10,458 nt of DNA from Hyphomicrobiaceae bacterium (lineage in GTDB: Bacteria; Pseudomonadota; Alphaproteobacteria; Rhizobiales; Hyphomicrobiaceae): positions 1 through 10,458 of the forward strand of contig JAJFHI010000366.1 in the NCBI GenBank assembly GCA_021775715.1, in the 5' to 3' direction. A model generated the notes under the pieces. The model saw only the letters and a list, made by a program, of their open reading frames with translations, made no database searches and was not told the DNA's origin. Position 1 is the first letter of the stretch, and every line of letters starts with the position of its first letter. Positions 5,491 through 10,458 of this stretch are shown here, in pieces. A program made the position numbers and the translations under genes.

Positions 5491-6900
5491 GTGAGTAAGA
5501 ACAATTCGAATAAGATGTGGGGGGGACGGTTTAAGATGTCCCCCGCCGAAATCATGGAAGATATCAATGCTTCGATTGATTTCGACAAGCGGTTTGCCCT
5601 TCAGGACATCCAGGGTTCGAAGGCCCATGCGGAAATGTTGGCGGCGCAAGGCATCATTACGAAGGCCGACGGCAAAGCGATCGTCAAGGGCCTTGATCAG
5701 GTGTTGGCCGAGATTGAGGCTGGCAAATTCAAGTATTCGCGTGCCCTCGAAGACATCCACATGAACATCGAAGCCCGTCTGAAAACTATTGTCGGCGAGG
5801 CGGCGGGCCGCGTGCATACGGGCCGGTCCCGTAACGATCAGGTGGCAACAGATTTACGGCTTTATGTACGCGAGACCATCGATGGCTTGGATGATGCGCT
5901 GGTGCGGTTGCAACAAGCCCTGGCAAAACAAGCCGAAGCAAATGCTGCGACGTTGATGCCGGGCTTTACACATTTGCAACCAGCCCAACCCGTCACGTTC
6001 GGCCACCATCTGTTGGCCTACGTGGAGATGATCGGACGTGACCGTGGACGGTTTCAGGATGCCCGCAAGCGGCTGAATGAGTCGCCACTGGGATCGGCGG
6101 CGTTGGCCGGAACGTCATTCCCGATTGACCGCAAGGCTACAGCGGCCGCACTTGGCTTTGACCGGCCGATGGCAAATTCGCTGGATGGTGTGTCGGATCG
6201 CGACTTTGTATTGGAAACATTGAGTGCTGCGACAATCACCGCCATACACCTGTCGCGTTTTGCAGAAGAGATTGTGATCTGGATGACACCTCAGTTTGGT
6301 TTCATCTCCTTGTCGGACAAGTTCACAACCGGCTCGTCGATCATGCCGCAAAAGCGCAACCCCGACGCTGCTGAGCTGACCCGTGCCAAGGTTGGCCGCA
6401 TTGCTGGCGCCTTCCAGAGTCTTGCGATGGTCATGAAAGGATTGCCGTTGGCCTATTCGAAAGACATGCAGGAAGACAAAGAAGTGGCTTTCGATGCCTT
6501 CGACAGTCTCAAACTGGCTGTCGCTGCCATGACCGGCATGGTCGAGGATCTGAAGGCCAACCCCGAAGCCATGGCCGCCGCCGCCGGTCAGGGGTTTTCA
6601 ACAGCCACCGATCTGGCGGATTGGCTCGTGCGCGAGCTGAAAATGCCATTTCGCGATGCGCACCATGTCACAGGCAGTATTGTGGCCGAGGCCGAGGCGC
6701 AGGGCGTCGAGCTGGCGGATTTGCCGCTTGAGGCCATGAAAGCCCATGAAAAACGCATCACAAAGGCGGTTTTTGACGTCCTGAGCGTGGAAAATTCTGT
6801 GAAGAGCAGAACCAGCTATGGGGGAACTGCGCCACAGAACGTCATGAAATCGGCGCGAAGTTGGCTCAAGCGGTTGGAGAAAGACCTCTCGGCAGGCTAG
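5491..6900 (+). CDS. argH: Argininosuccinate lyase ArgH
   Basis: Splits argininosuccinate into arginine and fumarate, the last step of arginine synthesis; cytoplasmic homotetramer of the fumarase/aspartase superfamily. From the GTG at 5491 it has 469 residues, normal for the family. The N-terminus reads NKMWGGRF. Conserved blocks are VHTGRSRNDQVATDLRL (from residue 108), GFTHLQPAQPVT with the catalytic His at 161, and the superfamily signature GSSIMPQKRNPD starting at residue 281 with the catalytic Ser at 283. The GTG is chosen because GGAG lies 9 nt upstream and it gives the usual short leader before the WGGRF motif. An ATG at 5515 is also in frame, and one at 5374 would overlap tlpA. It is the first gene of the plus-strand block that continues into the lipoprotein and lysA. 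Confidence 0.97.
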   Translation: MSKNNSNKMWGGRFKMSPAEIMEDINASIDFDKRFALQDIQGSKAHAEMLAAQGIITKADGKAIVKGLDQVLAEIEAGKFKYSRALEDIHMNIEARLKTIVGEAAGRVHTGRSRNDQVATDLRLYVRETIDGLDDALVRLQQALAKQAEANAATLMPGFTHLQPAQPVTFGHHLLAYVEMIGRDRGRFQDARKRLNESPLGSAALAGTSFPIDRKATAAALGFDRPMANSLDGVSDRDFVLETLSAATITAIHLSRFAEEIVIWMTPQFGFISLSDKFTTGSSIMPQKRNPDAAELTRAKVGRIAGAFQSLAMVMKGLPLAYSKDMQEDKEVAFDAFDSLKLAVAAMTGMVEDLKANPEAMAAAAGQGFSTATDLADWLVRELKMPFRDAHHVTGSIVAEAEAQGVELADLPLEAMKAHEKRITKAVFDVLSVENSVKSRTSYGGTAPQNVMKSARSWLKRLEKDLSAG

Positions 6901-7023
6901 AACACCAAGTAACAGTTATGCGGCGGCCCGGGGCTGCGCACGAGATCAGGCGTCAGAGAATTCTTGGAGTGGGGATCTTCTTTGTAAGATCGGCGCACCA
7001 CCGCTCAGTAGGGCAGAGACGAG
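6901..7023. other. argH-lptM spacer
   Basis: A 123-bp gap. It contains one short perfect inverted repeat, GATCTT at 6974-6979 and AAGATC at 6986-6991 with a 6-nt loop, without a T-run, so it is not a standard terminator. No promoter with both boxes was recognised, and read-through from argH is possible. AGGG at 7010-7013 lies 10 nt before the next start codon. Confidence 0.4.
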
Positions 7024-7245
7024 ATGCAAAACGGCTTGAAACGCTTTATATTGGCTTTGGCCACCGTTGGCACAATTGTGATCGCCGGTAGTCTGGCCGG
7101 CTGCGGTGTGCGCGGCTCGTTGGATGCGCCACAGGCTGCTCAGCAGTCCGGACAGGCGACCTCGTCGGAAGCAGCAGATGCCGGTGAAGGGTCCGCCGCA
7201 CCAAAGAAAGCCCATCGCCCGTTTATTCTTGATGGCCTTCTCTAA
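7024..7245 (+). CDS. lptM: Small LptM-like lipoprotein (LPS-assembly lipoprotein family)
   Basis: A 73-residue lipoprotein. The signal peptide has a basic start (KR at 6-7), a hydrophobic core from 8 to about 22, and the lipobox LAGC with the acylated Cys at 27. Directly after it comes CGVRGSLDAP, matching the short CGxxGxLxxP pattern of the LptM/YifL family, which in E. coli helps the outer-membrane LPS translocon LptD mature its disulfides. The rest is a low-complexity Ala/Ser/Gln-rich tail, ending in HRPFILDGLL, as in alphaproteobacterial members from memory. No aspartate follows the Cys at +2 (it is Gly), so outer-membrane sorting by the Lol system is expected. It sits between argH and lysA, as in other Hyphomicrobiales and comparable to yifL near dapF in E. 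coli. Lipoprotein status is firm; LptM function is inferred. Confidence 0.85.
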   Translation: MQNGLKRFILALATVGTIVIAGSLAGCGVRGSLDAPQAAQQSGQATSSEAADAGEGSAAPKKAHRPFILDGLL

Positions 7246-7419
7246 AGTCTCACGGTAACAATTTGCTGCTTTTTCGAGCCGCAACTTTTCACGGGCGTTG
7301 CTCGGAAAGTCGTGGCCCCAGTTCTATCAAAGCAGTATGACCGTGTGATCATCTGAACGTCGATCTAAAATCGCGTTTGTTACTCCACCATCAGCAGCCT
7401 TTTTCAAGAACGAACTCCT
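7246..7419. other. lptM-lysA spacer
   Basis: A 174-bp gap, long for an operon, so lysA may have its own promoter. I could not identify a good one. CGAGC near 7277 and GCTCG near 7300 can pair across a loop of about 20 nt but no T-run follows, so it is not a convincing terminator. No clear Shine-Dalgarno precedes the lysA ATG; the nearest purine run is AAGAACGAA. Confidence 0.4.
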
Positions 7420-8685
7420 ATGCATCACTTCACTTACAAAAACGGCGTGCTCCACGCTGAAGACGTTGCGGTGGCGGACATTGCGGCCTCAGTCGGGACA
7501 CCGTTTTACTGCTATTCCACCGCAACCCTAACGCGGCACTACCAGGTGCTGGAACAAGCGTTTGCAAATCAGGACGCGTTGATCTGTTACGCAATGAAGG
7601 CCAACTCAAATCAGGCTGTCCTGAAGACGTTGGCGAAACTTGGCGCTGGGATGGATGTTGTCTCCGAAGGTGAGCTGCGTAGGGCACGGGCTGCTGGCGT
7701 TACAGCCGACAAAATCATTTTCGCAGGCGTCGGCAAAACGCGGGCAGAGATGGCGTATGCGCTAAGCGAAGGTATTCTCGGCTTTAACGTTGAGAGCCTG
7801 CCGGAGCTGCACGCACTAAGCGACGTTGCCACGGAATTGCGCAAGCAAGCGCCGGTCTCCATCCGCGTCAATCCGGATGTCGATGCAAAGACGCACGAAA
7901 AGATTTCAACGGGCAAAAGCGAAAACAAATTCGGTGTGCCATATGCCGATGCCGTGAACATTTATGCCGAAGCGGCAAGTCTTCCTGGCATCGATGTTGC
8001 TGGCATCCACATGCATATCGGCAGTCAGATTACAGATCTGATGCCCTATCGCGATGCCTTTCGGGTGCTGCGCGAGTTGGTCGTTGAGTTGCGCGCTGCC
8101 GGTCATAAGTTGCGCCATCTTGATATTGGCGGTGGGCTCGGCGTTCCGTACGATTCCGCCAACGACGTGCCGCCGCATCCGGATGAATACGCAGCCGTTG
8201 TTCAAGAAGCCCTTGGTGCACTCGATTTGAAAATCGTCATGGAACCGGGGCGTGTAATTGCGGGCAATGCCGGCATCCTGGTTTCGCGCGTTCTCTATTG
8301 GAAAGTCGGCGCCGAACGCACGTTTACAATCGTCGATGCCTCGATGACCGAACTTTTGCGCCCCACATTGTACGAGGCCTACCAGGAAGTTTGGCCGGAA
8401 CGAGAGGCGCTTAAAGTTGAGACGCCGGTGCTGCAGGATGTCGTCGGTCCGGTCTGCGAGAGCGGTGACTATTTGGCGAAAGGGCGCGAGTTGCCGCCGT
8501 TTTCCGAGGGCGATCTGCTGGCTGTAATGACTGCTGGTGCTTACGGTGCTGTAATGGCGTCGACATACAACTCCCGGCTGTTGGTGCCCGAAGTTATGGT
8601 GTCTGGTGACAAGTTTGCTGTCGTCAGACCGCGACCCAGCTACGAAGAATTGATCGCCCAGGACGTTCTGCCTGACTGGCTTTAG
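7420..8685 (+). CDS. lysA: Diaminopimelate decarboxylase LysA
   Basis: A pyridoxal-phosphate enzyme of the alanine racemase-like fold III group that decarboxylates meso-diaminopimelate to L-lysine, the last step of the pathway; cytoplasmic, normally a dimer. The 421 residues match the usual family length. Visible residues are the PLP-binding Lys60 in CYAMKANSN, His199 in HMHIGSQ (197-203), the phosphate-binding glycines in DIGGGLG (235-241), EPGR (275-278), the active-site CESGD (Cys346 to Asp350) and Tyr375 in GAYGAVMAS. All key residues are present. The ATG opens the typical start, HHFTYKNGVLHAEDV, despite the lack of a clear ribosome site. It lies downstream of lptM and upstream of the DUF4175 gene. 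Together with dapD and dapE it places three diaminopimelate-pathway genes in this window, though on opposite strands. Confidence 0.97.
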   Translation: MHHFTYKNGVLHAEDVAVADIAASVGTPFYCYSTATLTRHYQVLEQAFANQDALICYAMKANSNQAVLKTLAKLGAGMDVVSEGELRRARAAGVTADKIIFAGVGKTRAEMAYALSEGILGFNVESLPELHALSDVATELRKQAPVSIRVNPDVDAKTHEKISTGKSENKFGVPYADAVNIYAEAASLPGIDVAGIHMHIGSQITDLMPYRDAFRVLRELVVELRAAGHKLRHLDIGGGLGVPYDSANDVPPHPDEYAAVVQEALGALDLKIVMEPGRVIAGNAGILVSRVLYWKVGAERTFTIVDASMTELLRPTLYEAYQEVWPEREALKVETPVLQDVVGPVCESGDYLAKGRELPPFSEGDLLAVMTAGAYGAVMASTYNSRLLVPEVMVSGDKFAVVRPRPSYEELIAQDVLPDWL

Positions 8686-8747
8686 GGCCTGCTAGAGGAT
8701 GAATTCACCGCCTCGCAGTCCGAAAAATCCCAGCAGAACAATCTCTT

Positions 8748-8776
8748 GGCATTAAAACGCCTGTCGTTTCAATGCC
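8748..8776 (+). terminator. Stem-loop downstream of lysA, possible weak terminator
   Basis: GGCATT (8748-8753) pairs with AATGCC (8771-8776), and AAACG (8755-8759) pairs with CGTTT (8765-8769); one A/C mismatch lies between them and the loop is 5 nt. It begins 62 nt after the lysA stop. What follows is TTGATGTCTTGC, not a true T-run, so it could be a weak or Rho-assisted terminator, a transcript-stabilising hairpin, or a protein site. Confidence 0.4.
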
Positions 8777-8800
8777 TTGATGTCTTGCAGATCTGTAACT

Positions 8801-8828
8801 TTGCGTAGGCGTTTGCTGCGGCTATTCT
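8801..8828 (+). promoter_or_regulatory. Possible promoter for the DUF4175 gene
   Basis: TTGCGT (8801-8806) and TATTCT (8823-8828) are 16 nt apart and end about 35 nt before the next start codon. Both boxes differ from consensus, so this is a weak prediction supported mainly by its place after the stem-loop and before an isolated start. Confidence 0.3.
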
Positions 8829-8863
8829 AATTTATCATGGTCAGCACCAGCTAAGGTCCCAGA

Positions 8864-10458
8864 ATGTCTGATACAAATCGGCCAACCAAACCGTCCGCAA
8901 CGAGCCTCGATCCTGTGTTTGAGCGCAAGGTGCGGTTCAGTAAATGGGCGCTTGTGTTCGAGCGGTTCTGGCCAAGGTTCTGGTTGGTGTTCGCTGTTGG
9001 CGCCGTATTCGCGCTGTTATCGATTTTCGACATCTGGGCACTGCTCAACATTTTCACACACAAAGCTGTTCTGGCAGTTTTGGGAGTTGCCTTGCTTGCC
9101 AGCATGGTGTTCGCGCTTCGTGTGCAGTGGCCGACGCGCGAGCAGTCGATACGACGGATTGAGCGAATTTCAAACGTCGCGCACAGACCGGCATCGTCTT
9201 ACGAAGACACGTTAACTGCACCGGCGACTGAGGAGCAGACAGAAGAGATCTGGCATGCGCATCGCTCGCGTCTGGCAGATCTGATGGCGCGACTGCGTGT
9301 TGGCAATCCACAACCAGGTACGCATCGCCGCGATCCTATGGCGCTACGTCTCGCTGTCATCGTTGGCCTTGTTATGTTGTCAGCTTTGGCTGGTACCGCG
9401 CTACCCGGGCGCTTTGCTTCCGCCTGGGACTTTGACGCCAAAACGCCTGTATCAACCGCGCGTCTCGACGCCTGGGTGGCACCACCCTCTTACACGCGCA
9501 AACCACCGCTAATGCTGTCTGATGGTGCGGAGCTAAAGACACCATCGACGGCGGCAGGCGACGACAAATCGCCGACGGTTCTTGAGATCCCCTCCAACAG
9601 CGCGTTGATTGTGCGCGCCTCCGGTACCGATCATCAAACGCTCAAAGTTGAGATCACGACTGACACAGTTGAACCTCTTGCTCTCACTCCGAAGAAGCCA
9701 GAGAAAAAAGAAAACGGTGTCACGGTCGTGCCAACGGTTTCAGAAATCCGCCACATGATGACCAAGTCGGGTCAGGTACGGATACTGAGAGGGACTGAAG
9801 AGGTCGGCCAGTGGGCCTTTGCCGTCATCGCTGATGAGCCGCCAAAGATCTCGTTATTAAAGAAGCCGGTAGTCACAAGCCGTGGGTCAATGAAGTTGGC
9901 TTACAAGGTTTCGGATGACTACGGTGTTGCCGGTGCGGTTGCGAAGTTTTATCCAATTCCCGCGGACGATAAGAGCACCGACACCAAGAAGAAACCGCGT
10001 GATGAGGCGTTGAAAGGTCCGCGCCCGCCGTTTGAGCCGCCACCGGTGTTATCGCTTCAGGTGCCACGCGCGGGCACAAAAAAGGCAGAAGCCAAAACGG
10101 CATTGGAGCTTGGCGATCATCCCATGGCCGGGATGAAGGTGCTCCTGGTTCTTGAAGCCAAAGACGTCGCTGGCCAGGTCGGTGAAAGTAGCAAGCTGAT
10201 GCTCATACTGCCAGAGCGCCAGTTCACAAATCCTTTGGCGCGCGCTGTCATCGAACAGCGCCGCAAGCTCGTTCAGGACCCTCGGTATCGTGGTCAGGTC
10301 ATCGTTGCCCTTGGCGCACTAACACTTGAGCCAGATGGTTTCATCAATGACACCCAGGCCTATCTTGGTCTGCGCGCGGCATACTATCGCTTGCAGCGTG
10401 ATGAAACCCGCGTGGGCCGCAACAGCGTTATCGAACAGCTTTGGTTTATGGCGTTGCG
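8864..10458 (+). CDS. DUF4175 / TIGR02302 family membrane protein, cut by the right window edge
   Basis: The reading frame stays open from the ATG at 8864 to the window end, 531 codons; family members usually reach 800-900 residues, so the C-terminal part is missing. AAGG lies 7 nt upstream of the ATG. The N-terminus has two close membrane segments (about 40-61 and 68-85), a polar stretch, and a third segment (about 160-180). A large domain follows, probably periplasmic, with Pro/Lys-rich spacers near 285-292 and 370-400. I recognise the family by the N-terminal layout, the VAPPSYTRKPP motif just after the third segment, and LPERQFTNPLARAVIEQRRK from about 449. Members are common in Alphaproteobacteria and have no established function; an envelope role is likely from the topology. 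It follows lysA by 178 bp and may be transcribed separately. Confidence 0.88.
   Translation, partial: MSDTNRPTKPSATSLDPVFERKVRFSKWALVFERFWPRFWLVFAVGAVFALLSIFDIWALLNIFTHKAVLAVLGVALLASMVFALRVQWPTREQSIRRIERISNVAHRPASSYEDTLTAPATEEQTEEIWHAHRSRLADLMARLRVGNPQPGTHRRDPMALRLAVIVGLVMLSALAGTALPGRFASAWDFDAKTPVSTARLDAWVAPPSYTRKPPLMLSDGAELKTPSTAAGDDKSPTVLEIPSNSALIVRASGTDHQTLKVEITTDTVEPLALTPKKPEKKENGVTVVPTVSEIRHMMTKSGQVRILRGTEEVGQWAFAVIADEPPKISLLKKPVVTSRGSMKLAYKVSDDYGVAGAVAKFYPIPADDKSTDTKKKPRDEALKGPRPPFEPPPVLSLQVPRAGTKKAEAKTALELGDHPMAGMKVLLVLEAKDVAGQVGESSKLMLILPERQFTNPLARAVIEQRRKLVQDPRYRGQVIVALGALTLEPDGFINDTQAYLGLRAAYYRLQRDETRVGRNSVIEQLWFMAL

Noticed and set aside
6974..6991. Short inverted repeat GATCTT / AAGATC before lptM
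   Set aside because: The stem is 6 bp, AT-rich and lacks a T-run, so I do not call it a terminator or operator.
7246..7419. Possible lysine riboswitch or leader upstream of lysA
   Set aside because: The spacer is only 174 bp and I could not find the multi-helix pattern of a lysine riboswitch.

Overview
The window reads as chromosomal core sequence from an alphaproteobacterium, most likely Hyphomicrobiales (rhizobial in the broad sense). The grounds are recognisable protein families and gene order: dapD, DUF805 and dapE on one strand; tlpA divergent from argH; then argH, a small LptM-type lipoprotein, lysA and a DUF4175/TIGR02302 membrane protein. The order and the taxonomic call come from memory of such genomes, not from a search. 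I see no mobile element, CRISPR array, tRNA or rRNA, and no gene with obviously foreign composition.

Left part (1-3840, all minus strand, so transcription runs right to left): dapD starts the block, followed 47 bp later by an unrecognised two-helix membrane protein. A hairpin with a short T-rich tail (2011-2041) then probably ends that transcript. After it come two different DUF805 membrane proteins and dapE, which is cut by the left edge. DapD and DapE are the succinyltransferase and desuccinylase of the succinylase route to meso-diaminopimelate.

Middle (3841-5490): a 261-bp divergent spacer carries two adjacent perfect inverted repeats. It is followed by a plus-strand gene for a membrane-anchored SRPBCC (START-like) protein, which converges on minus-strand tlpA, a membrane-anchored thioredoxin-like protein. 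tlpA is divergent from argH across an 85-bp spacer.

Right part (5491-10458, all plus strand): argH (last step of arginine synthesis), an LptM-like lipoprotein, lysA (diaminopimelate decarboxylase, last step of lysine synthesis), a stem-loop, and the first 531 codons of a DUF4175/TIGR02302 protein that runs off the right edge.

Taken together, three enzymes of the diaminopimelate/lysine pathway (DapD, DapE, LysA) lie within about 9 kb, mixed with envelope and membrane proteins. This is mainly an ordinary housekeeping region. The parts least explained are the two-helix protein next to dapD, the paired DUF805 genes and the palindromes upstream of dapD. I found no convincing sign of a new multi-gene system.
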